In this document: in pieces, positions 46,331 through 57,295 of the stretch | Layout of the letters: each line of letters starts with the position of its first letter | Position numbering within the stretch: the stretch's first letter is position 1 | Assembly: GCA_037976565.1 (NCBI GenBank) | Contig: CP137683.1 | Span: 11,997,923-12,061,922, forward strand | Direction of reading: 5' to 3' | DNA: 64,000 bases | Origin: Mesocentrotus franciscanus | Taxonomy: Eukaryota; Echinodermata; Echinoidea; Camarodonta; Strongylocentrotidae | The notes under the pieces: model-generated | What the model was told of the DNA's origin: nothing | Database searches by the model: none | What the model saw: the letters and a program-made list of their open reading frames with translations, nothing else | Translations under genes and position numbers: made by a program

Positions 46331-47618
46331 TTTTTGGTCTATGACCAGAACCTACCAAATTACTAAAAGGTCATTTGTATAAATAAAGAATGACTGATAC
46401 AAAAGATACAAGTTCAAATCATATAAATTAGTTATTTCAATTCGATTTTATTTTTTAATGTAAATAAATAGCATCATTTTGAAGTTATTATATAAGTTGT
46501 TTAGGTGTTTGTCTGGTAACTAGACTACTCATTTCCGGCACGTGGGAGGAAGTTTCAGTCGCTTTTGTATCTTATTTCGTTATTCATGCAAACAGTAGGG
46601 CCTAAATTAATAATCACATATCATGAAAACACTAACAAAAGTAATTGAGAGATATGAATATAGTCTAAATGAATATGTCTTTAAAATGATGAGAAACTAT
46701 GCGCCCTGTGACATTGGAGATAAATTTTCAGTAACGACAAAGACTTGGATCACAATTACAGTTTTAAGGTTTGAATTAAAGAGAAAATCGAGTTCTGGGG
46801 AGAGGTGAAAAATAATTTGTGAGCCGTTTTCATTGTTATTATATGCAAGTGTGGAAAAACATCAGAGAAAAAATGTTCCCTGAAAGCACGGCTTTTCAAA
46901 TGCCTTCATATTCCAAATATGACATGTAACAGCTTTAAAATGTGGGCCTCAGTTTTATGCCAGTTGTTTGTGTAGTCCCATATACGTATTTCTATGTACA
47001 GTGCTTGTTATTTTTACCAAGACTGGGCCAAATTTCTTGTCATTTTGACAATTCCAGAACCTTGCAGTTCACGCCAATACCTATATATATGCTACATGAA
47101 CATGATCAACTTTTTCTGATCGATTCCACACCGTTTCTTTCACAATGCAATCGCATGACCAGAACTCAACTTTATCTTTAAAGACGTCGCCGTTCTTGCT
47201 CATGTTCCCCCAATTTTCTCTCCTTGCTGGCGCATGCACTGCATGCACGCATGCACTGCACTCAACGACTGGACTGTACCGTTTCCGTGTCGCGCGCCCA
47301 TATGCGCCCATATGCGCGCGCCCAATCAGCTGATAAAATAACACACCCTCAACGTTGACTTGTCATTCCTCTCCCCGATCGGTGCATGATTTGGGGAATC
47401 GTGCGATGAGTGGAGACACCGCGCTCTGTGTGGGACCGATGCGTGTATAGAAGAATAAAAAATTTTAAGAAATAAAAAAAACGGACAGAATCTGGACTAC
47501 ATGTACTGAGGAAAAGAGAAAGAGAGGGGGGGGGGGGTGGTGGTGCATGCACTGGAAGCGGGGAGAAAACGGGGTGGGCCATAATGATGTGATAAAGAGT
47601 ATGAGTAGGCATATTATG
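46331..47618. other. Intergenic upstream of ABCF2
   Basis: No gene recognised. An E-box/ETS-like TTTCCGGCACGTGGGAGGAAG at about 46532 and alternating GCATGC/GCGC runs at 47228-47320 could be promoter elements of an unseen plus-strand transcript. A 61-codon ORF at 46623 has no recognised motif. Confidence 0.45.
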
Positions 47619-47650
47619 GGCACTGAACTCGTAGTGTAGAGTTCAGTGCC
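47619..47650. other. Perfect 12-bp-arm hairpin
   Basis: GGCACTGAACTC (47619-47630), 8-nt loop, GAGTTCAGTGCC (47639-47650), ending at the target-site duplication of the adjacent hAT element. Confidence 0.75.
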
Positions 47651-47657
47651 TAAATAG

Positions 47658-48475
47658 CAGGGGCGGCGATTTCTTCTCATGATCATGATGACCGGGGGTG
47701 ACGATCAATGCGAGGGACGTGCATGGGAGCATAGTGAACGAGATCGAGGGTCGAAGGTGTATTAAAAAATTACATTCCTTAGCAAAACTATAGAATAAAA
47801 ACAAGCAATAGGCTTTTTTTTCTCACTTCACTTGTACTTTGTCGATATAATTACCTGATAATTAGTGTGCATTCCGAAGGGTTGTAAATATTTAGTAAGT
47901 AAATTTTAGTAAGTAGCTAGGGAGCATGGCCATATATGGGATTTCAGAATGTGAGTGAAACATTAAAGTGCATGCTGAAAATTAGTCATGTAATGAAGGA
48001 CTTAGCTTGACTTAATGTTTGTAGAAAGATGTACACCATTTCCTTTTAGGCGACAATATTTGTATAACCAGGCAGGAATGAATTAGGGACGTCTTAAAAG
48101 CTAGAGCAAGCGGAATATTCATTTTTGTAGCATGACTGATCTATTTATATAACTCTTAATTAAGCTAGTAAACATACAGCGTAAACTGTGCTTACATGAT
48201 ACCAACGGAATACAGATTTGCTATAATGCTTACTTACATTCTGAAGGATATTAAGCGAGGGAGCGTATAGCGGCGACCGAGCGAGAAGATTTTTGCATTT
48301 TTATTAGTCCAAACGCTGCACTCTTGGGCCCTCCAGAGCCTAAAAGTGTGTTGAAGTCTTTAGTCAGTATTTGCTTTACATTTTGTTTTGCACTTTTTCA
48401 AATTTTCCGGGGAGGAAGATCCCCTCAACAAATTTGATGGGGACGTGTCCCCCGTCCCCGGGATCGCCGCCCCTG
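47658..48475. mobile_element. Non-autonomous hAT element, 818 bp, perfect TSD
   Basis: Terminal inverted repeats CAGGGGCGGCGAT / ATCGCCGCCCCTG (13 bp, perfect), flanked by identical 8-bp CTAAATAG at 47650-47657 and 48476-48483. CAGGG ends with 8-bp duplications define the hAT superfamily. No transposase ORF inside. Confidence 0.93.
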
Positions 48476-49010
48476 CTAAATAGGCAGATAATTATAGTGT
48501 TAATATCGAGAATGGCGACTCGCTATTAAACCATGCAGCGTTTTTCATCCGGAGTGCCGCAAAACATCAATAGCCGGGTGCCCGACCTATTGAAAGACAA
48601 AATTGATAGCCATTTGATGGCAAAATTTCACTTAAATTGTATCATAATGTGAAAGAGGATGTCATTTAAGACAAAATTTCTGCAAAGATTCCCCCAAAAA
48701 AAAGACAAATATTGATAAAAGAATACGTAGTTTGGGGTCTCTGTTGTACGCAGAAAACCTAAATTTTCTATTCTTTCATCAATATTCGACTCCAAACACA
48801 TTTGTTTTGAAATTCCTTGCAGAAATGTATCTTTCACATTATGATAAATTTTGCCATCAGGATTTGGGGCTCCCAGCACATTAGAGGGGCTTTAATAATA
48901 TTTGTTATAGAAGTTTACATGTAAATGGGATATTCCTGAGGGCCTGAAATGAGATAATTGAAAGTTTGTTGGTAAAGTAAAACAATAACTCATTAAATGC
49001 TTGTTGCACA

Positions 49011-50020
49011 CAGGGGCGGCAGAGTGACTTCCAAAGTAGGGGGAACCAACAAAAAAGGGCACCTACAATGGGAAATTTCAAAGCGAAAATACTCAATTTT
49101 GTAGTCCTTGGTATTTACCCCTACATCGTGATCACATTATCAGGGATAATTTCAATATTTGTTTCTATTTATACATCATAAAAGATAGTGCTTAAGCATC
49201 ATACTTTGCAGTTGGGTGTGATGTCTAAATATTCATTTGCCAGCGAACGAAGCGATCGCGAGCGAGAAAATTTGTAAAGATTTGTTGGGGGAAATTGCAC
49301 TTAGTCGCTTTAAATGAGATGAAAAGGGGGTAATTATGAGGAGGAGAAGGGACACTTATAAGAAGGACAAAGAGCATTTATTAGAACGGAAAAGGGGCAC
49401 GTGTCAAAATAAAAGGGGCAGTTAGTAGAGGTGAAAAGGGGCACTCATCAGAGATGAAAAGAACACTGTCTTATCATGCAGGAGGGAAGGGACACTTGTC
49501 AAAGTAAAACGAGCATCTTTCAGATTTGAATAGAGGCAATTATCGGAGGTGATGGGGCCAACTTATCTGAAGTGAAAAGGAGTAACTTCTTGTACCTGAA
49601 AAGGGTAATTTACCATAGATGAAAAGGACACTTTTCATAGGTGAAAAGGGGCATTTATGAGAAGGGGAAGGAGTTCTTTTTTTAATGAGGGCACTTATCA
49701 TAGGAAAAGGGGCACTTGTCAAAGTAAAAGAGGCACTTCTCAGATTTGAAAAGGGGAATTATCAGAGGTGAAGGGGGCACTTATCAAAAGTGAAAAGGGG
49801 CACTTTAAGAGATTAATAAAGGCACTTATGAGAATGGCAAATTGACACTTATTGCAAAGGAAAATGGGAACTTGTCTAAGGAAAAGGGGGCACGTGTAAA
49901 AAAACAAATGAGGCACTTTTCAGAGGTGAAAGGGGGAAGGGGCACTTTTACAAACAAATTAGGGGCACTTCTTACAAAGTTAAAGGGGTATTTTTCCTAT
50001 GTAAAAAGGGGCACTATATT
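49011..50020. mobile_element. hAT-like element with 22-bp minisatellite body, 3' end missing
   Basis: Begins CAGGGGCGGCAGAGTGACTTCC, like the intact element at 50594. From about 49320 it consists of degenerate units of about 22 bp, type GAAAAGGGGCACTTATCAGAGGT. It lacks the right TIR and breaks off after GGGGCAC, just before the MITE at 50038. ORFs over it are translated repeat. Confidence 0.7.
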
Positions 50021-50037
50021 CTCTACACTTAATTAAA

Positions 50038-50469
50038 GCCGCCGAAGATGGCGTTATCAACGAACTCATACGTCCGCCCACGGCCACCACGCCGCCGGCG
50101 TCTTTTTTTCCGTAGCCTAGCCATCCTACCGCTGCATTTGATGCGATAATTTATCAAATATGAGATTTCATACCAAAATTACAAGTGCAAAGCTAAGTTT
50201 ACTTAAAATAAATGACATTGCGACAAAATCGGGAGGCTTAGCGTAAACGAATGACTTCCCAGGTCGTAACTTGTCCATAATCATTCATTGCGACATACTG
50301 GTTTAGTCCAGAATCTGGCTGATTTAATTTTGATCTCGACCACCGTACCAACGCAAATATTCATATATTCAAATATTAATATGCAGCGTAGGATGGCTAG
50401 GCTACGGGGAAAAACAGACGCAGCCCGCCGGGCGTCCTAATTTAAGGATCACGCCATCTTCAGCTGGCA
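50038..50469. mobile_element. TIR element (MITE), family G, between two minisatellite-bearing elements
   Basis: 432 bp, arms of about 110 bp. The left arm is GCCGCCGAAGATGGCGTTAT through GTAGCCTAGCCATCCTAC. The right arm is the reverse complement, ending ACGCCATCTTCAGCTGGC. No clear target duplication, no ORF. Confidence 0.82.
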
Positions 50470-50593
50470 GTGATTAAGTAGGGGAGGTCGCAATGGTGGA
50501 TACAATTTTATGCCCAAATTGTGAATCCAATTTGCATTAGCATCCGTTATAGCGTCCTCGCTTGCATGGGTACCCTCTTTGTTTGAAGTACCC

Positions 50594-51621
50594 CAGGGGT
50601 GGCAGAGCGACTTCCAAAGTGGGGGAGGGGCACAAAGAATAAAAAGGCACTTTTCTGGAAATTGCTCTTAGTCGCTTAAAATTAGGGGCGCGTGTAATGA
50701 TGAAAGGAAAAGGGGAAAATTATCAGAAAAGAAAAGGAGCACGTGTCAAAGTACAAAGAGTAATTATCAGAGGTGAAAATGGGGCACTTCTTCAAACAGA
50801 GGCACTCAGCAGGGATGAAAATCGGCACATATGACAATAGGAAATGGGCATTTGTCGACGGAAAAGGAGCCCCCTTCAGATTTTGATAGGGCATTTATAA
50901 CAGGTGAAAAGGGGCATTTATGAAAAGGGGATAGGTCCCTTATTAGAAAGAAAAGAGGCACGTATCATTGTTCAAAGGGAAAATATCAGAGGTGAAAGGG
51001 GGAACTTATCGCACCTGAAAAGGGGCACTTATAATAAAAGAAAATGTGCATTAGTTGAAAAAAAAGGAGACACCAATCTGATTTTAATAAAGGCTTTTAT
51101 TGGAGGTGAAGGGGGCACTTTTCTGAAGTGAAAAGGAGTAACTTCTCATACCTGAAAAGGGTCATTTACCAGAGATGAAAAGGGACATTTATGAGAAGGG
51201 AAAGGGGCTCTCTTTTTTAATGGGGGCACTTATCATTAGGAAAAGGGGCACTTATTAGAAAGTAAAAGGGGGACATCTGAAAATATAAGGTGTGCTTATC
51301 CGAGTTAAAAAGGGCGAGTTATTAAAAGGGGAAGGGGGCACTCCATACAAAGGAAAAGGGGCACTTGTCAAAGTAAAGAGACACCTCTCAGAATTGAATG
51401 GGGCAATTATCAAAGGTGAAGGGGGCACTTACTAGAGATTAAAAAGGGCGCTTATGAGAATGGAAAATGAACACTTATTGCAAAGGAAAATGGGATCTTG
51501 TCGAAGGAAAAGGGGCACGTGTCAAATTAAAAGGGGCACTTCTTACAAAGTTAAATGGGCACTTTTCCTATGTAAAAAGGGGCACTTTTCGGGTACTTGA
51601 AAAAGTGGGGGGCCGCCTCTG
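50594..51621. mobile_element. hAT element with 22-bp minisatellite body, perfect TSD
   Basis: 1028 bp from CAGGGGTGGC to GCCGCCTCTG, imperfect inverted ends, flanked by identical AAGTACCC at 50586-50593 and 51622-51629. Nearly the whole interior is a degenerate minisatellite of about 22-bp units. Blocks of it are collinear with 49555-50015 at a distance of about 1.6 kb. Confidence 0.9.
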
Positions 51622-51639
51622 AAGTACCCTCTCATCTCA

Positions 51640-51800
51640 TTAGCACGATGGACAAAGTCATCCATATCATGGTATAGAATTCTTTCATGCAGGCGGATGG
51701 GAAGACCCATAGTTGAGGTAAGCGTGGGAATCCAGTGTACCGATGTGGGGATGATGGTGCCGATGGTGACATTGATGTCAAGGAACTGAACACTGACGTC
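51640..51800 (-). pseudogene. Reverse-transcriptase-like retroelement fragment
   Basis: Minus-strand translation gives SVQFLDINVTI, PTSVH and, after a frame change, AYLNYGSSHPPA. This resembles the FLD...T.VY.KPT...YL.Y.S.HP block of Penelope-like or related retroelement reverse transcriptases. It is short, frameshifted and dead. The same FLDIKVTI...AYLNYG wording appears on the plus strand in the following duplication. Confidence 0.4.
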
Positions 51801-51838
51801 TGACGAGGATGATTATGTACATATATCCTTCAATAAAG

Positions 51839-52160
51839 CTCACGCCAGTGTCCAGTTCCTTGACATCAAAGTCACCATCAAAGCTACGGGCGTCGCTTAC
51901 CTCAACTACGGTAATATGAAAGTGTTTCGGGTTTTTCATGAACTATGAAAATTGGGTTTACTCCATACCCTCTATTTAATGATATTAGTCACCTTTAAAG
52001 CTCACTCCAGTGTTCAGTTCCTTGACATCAAAGTCATCATCAAAGCTACGGGCGTCGCTTACCTCAACTACGGTAATATGAAAGTGTTTCGGGTTTTTCA
52101 TGAACTATGAAAATTGGGTTTACTCCATACCCTCTATTTAATGATATTACTCACTTTAAA
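51839..52160 (+). repeat. Tandem duplication, 162-bp unit, with retroelement scrap
   Basis: Two nearly identical units, starting CTCACGCCAGTGTCCAG (51839) and CTCACTCCAGTGTTCAG (52001). Each carries a short plus-strand FLDIKVTI / AYLNYG stretch and CATACCCTCTATTTAATGAT. It is inverted relative to the fragment at 51640-51800. Confidence 0.85.
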
Positions 52161-53000
52161 ATGTGTATATAGCGCTTAATACTGCGTTTCTAAGCGTTTT
52201 TTACTATTATTATTATAACCACGGCCATTGGAATCAATTGATAATCCGCACATGATAGTGCACACGCTCCTATGGAGCATACAACCGTGATCACATAAAT
52301 TGTATCGCAATCTGTAACATAGCGGTTACAATAACGGTCAGCATCTAAACTCAGTTAAAGATAATATGTCCCTTTTGCAGCCAACATCAAATTCTGTAGA
52401 ACTTTGCAGGAATTATGAATATGTCATGGATTTCCTATCTGTGAAATTTAAACAATAGCAGTGTCCTAGTATTCAAATTATGCAAGGAAACCCGTTAACC
52501 TTCTGGACTTCATGTCAGACACTACTGAGTGACTGACTGACATCTTTTTTTCTTTGGTAATAACATATACAGGTACATGAGCATTTGTCTGCATCAATAA
52601 CCCACTACTTGTAATTGCCAAAATTAAACTGATTGAATCTTTTTGCAGCACAAAACGTACGACCATTCGGTAAAAGGGTCTGAAAATCAGATTATTACTT
52701 GGTGATTGCAATCACTTAAGTCGATTCGACAACTAATGGTCGTTATTTTCCCACTAAAAGCCATTTTCAAGCCCTTTCGTTTTGAGGGAAGTTCTTAATT
52801 AGTATTGTCTTTCAAATGCCGTTGGAATTTAACCTTTTCATTTTTTTGGCCTGCAAATGGGACATAGTACCGTCCTTTAAGTTCAATCATCTTCGCGATT
52901 GAAAGTCACCATCTGCATGTAATGCTTTAATATGGTTTAGAGCAATAATTGAAATGACACAATTTTCAGAATCGAAATTACGATGAAGTCCTAGGTACAA
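52161..53000. other. Intergenic, SINE tail remnant then unique AT-rich DNA
   Basis: About 52160-52300 looks like the reversed, decayed 3' half of SINE family 1 (ATAGCGCTTAATACTG, ATTATTATTAT). The rest shows nothing recognisable. Confidence 0.4.
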
Positions 53001-53185
53001 GGAGATGGCTCAGTGGTAGAGCAGTGGTCTCGTTATCGGGAGGTCCCGGGTTCGAAACCAAGTCGATGCGCTAGTGCCCTTTGGCCCCTCTCCCACGGAG
53101 AGGAATAAAGCTGTCGGTTCCCTGGTTGCTTACTTACCAGCATACACATGCTTTCTTAGCAGTCAGGTAAAACAAACTATCAAAC
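53001..53185 (+). repeat. tRNA-derived SINE, family 2
   Basis: Head GGAGATGGCTCAGTGGTAGA with A box TGGCTCAGTGG and B box GGGTTCGAAACC, then GTGCCCTTTGG, a CTCCCACGGAG hairpin and the tail CTTTCTTAGCAGTCAGGTA. It lacks a foldable 3' acceptor end, so it is a retroposon, not a tRNA gene. Best copy of the family in the window. Confidence 0.85.
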
Positions 53186-53640
53186 AAATATTCTTAAAAT
53201 AAAAGGGAAATTATCAAATGATTTATATATTTGTGGATTAAAAAGTAGGTCATGAAATTGTATAAGTTTGAAATGTAATGAATTGAAAGTTGTAAAACTT
53301 TAATCATGTTAATGGACAGCCGCTTTACTCATGGGAATATACATCAAGGATAACCCTTGCCCTAATTAAAATGGAATAGATTTGAGAGTCATGGTAATGT
53401 ATAGTTCTAAACCTTATAAAGTAATTGTTGTAAGTACACATGGACATCGTCACCTCTTTTACAAAAACAATATCAAAGTATAAAAGAATATAAATCCCTG
53501 CCGTAATCATGCTAATCAATGTGGACTAGATCAGAGAGTAGATCTTGCTAATGTATAGATGTAAATCTTACACAATGAAGGTTGTAATTATATGTTAACA
53601 TCCGTACTGCTCATAATTAATAATACAACAGAGAACACGG
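53186..53640. other. Intergenic, AT-rich
   Basis: No feature recognised. Loosely repetitive phrases such as ATGGACA-CCGC and GTTGTAA recur here and at 53540-53620 and 54060-54260 (TAATGTATAG, GTAAACC), hinting at an old diverged tandem repeat. Confidence 0.4.
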
Positions 53641-54006
53641 TAGAGGTGCCGTGGACGAGTGGATATGTCACCGGACTGTGGATCACAAGGTCCGCGGTTC
53701 AAGTCCCACCGCGGCACTAATGTCCTTTGGCAAGACATTGATCTACATTTGCCACTCTCCACCCAGGTGTTAAATGGGTACCCGGTAGGATGCGAAAGTT
53801 AATGTGGTTTGATTAGCAAGTGGCGCCTGTAAAATGGCGACTGGCTGGAATGCTCCCCAGGGAGTGGAGAATGTGCACACATTGTGTGCGAGTAAGCATG
53901 GATCCGATGACCGGGGTAATAATATATATCTGTAAAGCGCATTGAGAGGGCATGCGGTCCTGAAATGCGCTATATAAGGACGAACTATTATTATTATTAT
54001 TATTAT
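53641..54006 (+). repeat. tRNA-derived SINE, family 1, full-length
   Basis: Head GTGCCGTGGACGAGTGGATA, B box GGTTCAAGTCC, then TCCTTTGGCAAGACATTGAT, the body phrase TGGCTGGAATGCTCCCCAGG, TGCGCTATATAAGG and an (ATT)n tail. 366 bp; copies in ABCF2 introns are shorter relatives. Confidence 0.9.
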
Positions 54007-56612
54007 AACCCCTATCGCAAATAAATGTGGATAAGAGTGGAGTGCAGGTTAGGATTTTACATTACTTTGAAACCTTAATAAAGTTTTTTGTAATTGTAAA
54101 ATTTCGGGTTATGGACAACCGCACTGCTCGTAAAACCATTATTCAAGAAATATAACACGCTGCTCTAATTAATGTAGACTGGATTTGGAGTGTAGGCCAT
54201 GCTAATGTATAGTTTGTAAACCATACAAAGTGGAGGTTGAAATTACACACGGATGACCGCAATGCTCATAAAAGATGCATTCCTCTTGTTGAATTCCTAG
54301 ATTTTGGTGTAGAGAAATGAATCATCAGCCCTTGACGATTGACCATATACCTATTATGTAGTCAAAGCCCATTGACATTGTATAGATCGATAAGAATTGA
54401 TTGGCAAAGGCTTTGATGAAAGTTTGCATAGCTAAGGCAGAGTTAGTAGTCTTGGAGTCCGTCCTAAAACAGTTTCCCCCAATCGAGCCTGTAAGATTTT
54501 CCAAACCTCTAAATTAAATTGATGAAAAGCAAAATGCAGTTTCCTAACTGTATTAGTGTGGGTTAGCCTCCATAGCACTGGAAACCACGGTCCAACGTCG
54601 GTCAACTTTATTAGATCGAACCTATGCACCAAATACTGTCCAGATGTAAAAGTATGACTATAAAATATTTCCTTATTTTAAGTAGCTTTAAGGGAGAAAA
54701 TCTCTTCTTTTTTTTTCTTTTTTTTTTTGGTGTTGCGATGCCACAGATCCGAGTAAGAATCTTTGATGAAAGCTTGTTAGCAGAAATCGTTGAAAAGAGA
54801 CCTCCAACACCATTTTCCCCCATACCCAATTCTTGCTTCCATAATGATATGAACGTCAATAAAATGATTTGGGAACGGTTTAAAGTTGTCGTTATGGGAT
54901 CCCCCTATAAAGATCTAAACTTTCTTACGAAGCAGTACTGTTTATTCACGATTATTATTAAAAACAGGATTGCATTTTTCGTATTACATTATCTGTTGTT
55001 TTTGTGTTAAATTGTATTGTTTTGTGTATGTTTTGTTTGGTTTGGTGCTTGATTTTTGTTTCTTTCTTTTTTCTTCTTTTTTTCTTTCAATTTTTTTTTT
55101 TTTTTTTTTTTGGGGGAGGAATCAGCTCCTTATAAATAACACTAAAGCTATCTGTGAAGCATGGTTTCTATTATTATTTTGTATATCAAGTTAGAAATCA
55201 ACGAATTATACGCCTACTCAATAATAGCTACAATTTAAAGGAGTTCTTAACCCATTATTTCCGTGTAAGGCTATGACCCAACGAAATCAATAAACCTCCA
55301 CGTAGCCTTTAATCATTCATGTCATCTCTTTGAGACTCTAGACCAACCACGCAAAGAAAGAAAAACAGAAGAATAGACGCCCCAAAACATTCTTTTGGAA
55401 ACGAAGCCAAGCATAATCGAAGATTAGAAAAATTGTATTGTATAAGTCATGCTGTTTCCTCTCAGGTGTGCATTGTGTGAATATGAGAATTGAGATCACC
55501 CGCTTGGTTGGAATCTATGGCAGGCTACCGATGCCATAAATAACAAGCCATAATTATCTATTCTTTCTTTATAAAAAATGATCCTTCTTTCTCATTCTAT
55601 TTATAAATGGAAAAATAAAATTCCACAGAACTGATATCGTTTGATCAAAAAAGTATGATGACACAAAATCATGGACATCATAGCATTTCTATGAACCCAC
55701 GTTCCTCCATGTTCATTAATGCACGCTACATTTTAGGCATTAGCATTCTGGAAAAAATTATAAAGAGCTTTCATGGATTGATTTTAAAAAAAAATAGGCA
55801 GAACATTTTTGTTTATTTGCCATGTTTGTTTGTCTTTTTTGGTATGTTTTTGTACGTGTGTGTTTATTTGTTTGGGAGGGGGGTTGCCTTCGATCGAAGA
55901 CAGTGGTGATCAATCAGAGAGCGGGATTCAGTCACTATATATACTTGATCAGTAAGTTGATCAGCTGTGCGTAAATAACTTTCGGTCATTTTATTTCCCT
56001 AACATTCTTTAATAATCAGGCTTTGGTTGAATTGTTCGATCTAAGGGCGACCGATTTTCGTCCTCTGATTGGTCAAACTGTCTTGAATCCAAAAAGTGTT
56101 CGACCTTTTCTGATTGATTAAAGCAGATTAAGCTTTTTGACTTCGATCTTTATGGCATTGCGTGCATGCCATAGGAGTCCCGTGCTGGAATGCGATCAAT
56201 CGTTATTTCTTTCTTTACACAAGTATACTCTTCACCTGGCATATTCATTTCAAATGCCATAATACGCGCGGAAGATATATGTTTGTGATTAAAATACCTG
56301 CACACTTTACGCACATTACGCACGGGGGGCGTGCGTTTTTTTTTTTTTTTATATCCGCATAAAAATGAACTTTATGTGAATCTTGTCATTGGATAGTGCC
56401 ACCGTCTCGGCTTATTGAACTATCTGTCAACATAATAAAAGCTATATTTCGGAGGACTTAAAAGCAGTAGATATGATTCATTAGATGGTAAGTGTTATTA
56501 AGTTGATATAGTATACGCTATAGATTTATTGGAAGGGGCGAATGAAGTCTTATGTGCTTCAGTTAAAATAATTGCCTCACAATCCATCAAGCTACGCTTA
56601 TCTTGGAGCCCT
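54007..56612. other. Intergenic, no gene recognised
   Basis: AT-rich with long T-tracts at 54707-54728 and 55056-55111. ORFs of 60-130 codons here are T/A-rich and show no protein family features. Confidence 0.5.
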
Positions 56613-56781
56613 GGTCAGTTCTGTTTAAACTAAGTTCATAAGTTTATATTTCTCCATGTATGTCTCCATGTATACTGACTTTTAATGTATTCAGAGTCGA
56701 ATCAGTTCTGTTTAAACGAACTTTATATTTCTCCATGTATGTCTTAATGTTTACTGATGTTATTATGTATTCAGAACTGAA
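56613..56781. repeat. Tandem duplication, about 87-bp unit
   Basis: Two copies of TCAGTTCTGTTTAAAC ... TATTTCTCCATGTATGTCT ... TGTATTCAGA, starting at 56614 and 56702, with small indels. Confidence 0.8.
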
Positions 56782-57148
56782 AAATAAAAATGAAAAAAAA
56801 ATGAAGAAAAAAATAATTAACTTAACTCCTTCAACCTGTGAACGCATAAACCTGGCCAATGGTGTAACTTCTATGCTTCAATTGAATTACCAAAATAGGA
56901 GTGTGGAAGTGACTTAGGGAAATGAAGAGGTAGAGAAAGAGAAAAGAAGCCGGAGAGAGAGAGAGAGAGACGGTTTATATTCGACTCGTGGATTCTTGCA
57001 CCTTGCACCTTAACGTTGAGACATATACTCCCTAAGTCTCTGCAATAATCCCACCTTGATGGAAGCAGAAGGATACACAGAGGAAGAAGTAAAGGAAAAA
57101 TAGATATACTTTATATCGTGGAAATCTCTTGCTCTATAAACTTACCAG

Positions 57149-57295
57149 TACCCTGTATAATAAAGAGTTGCGATTGATTCAAATCAATCGGAATCTGAAA
57201 TTAATCGCAATTCAACTTCAGAAATAGGAGTTGCGTTTAAATTTAAGCTGTGGTTGGTTCGAATCAATCGCAACTGTTGATAAGACGAGGCCCAG
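57149..57295. mobile_element. TIR element (MITE), family A, copy 2
   Basis: 147 bp. The right end (AATCAATCGCAACTGTTGAT, AAGACGAGGCCCAG) pairs with the left end (TATAATAAAGAGTTGCGATTGATT). Shares both arms with 460-530; the centre holds extra GTTGCG/CGCAA repeats. Confidence 0.75.

Noticed and set aside
49842..51131. Lys/Gly-rich ORFs (64-75 codons)
   Set aside because: Products of the 22-bp minisatellite; composition follows the repeat unit.
53001..53075. A genuine tRNA gene
   Set aside because: A and B boxes are present, but the acceptor stem does not close and SINE-specific body and tail follow; the same tail occurs in other copies.
54624..55194. Plus-strand ORFs of 74-128 codons rich in Phe
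   Set aside because: Their length depends on poly-T tracts; no domain or splice context.
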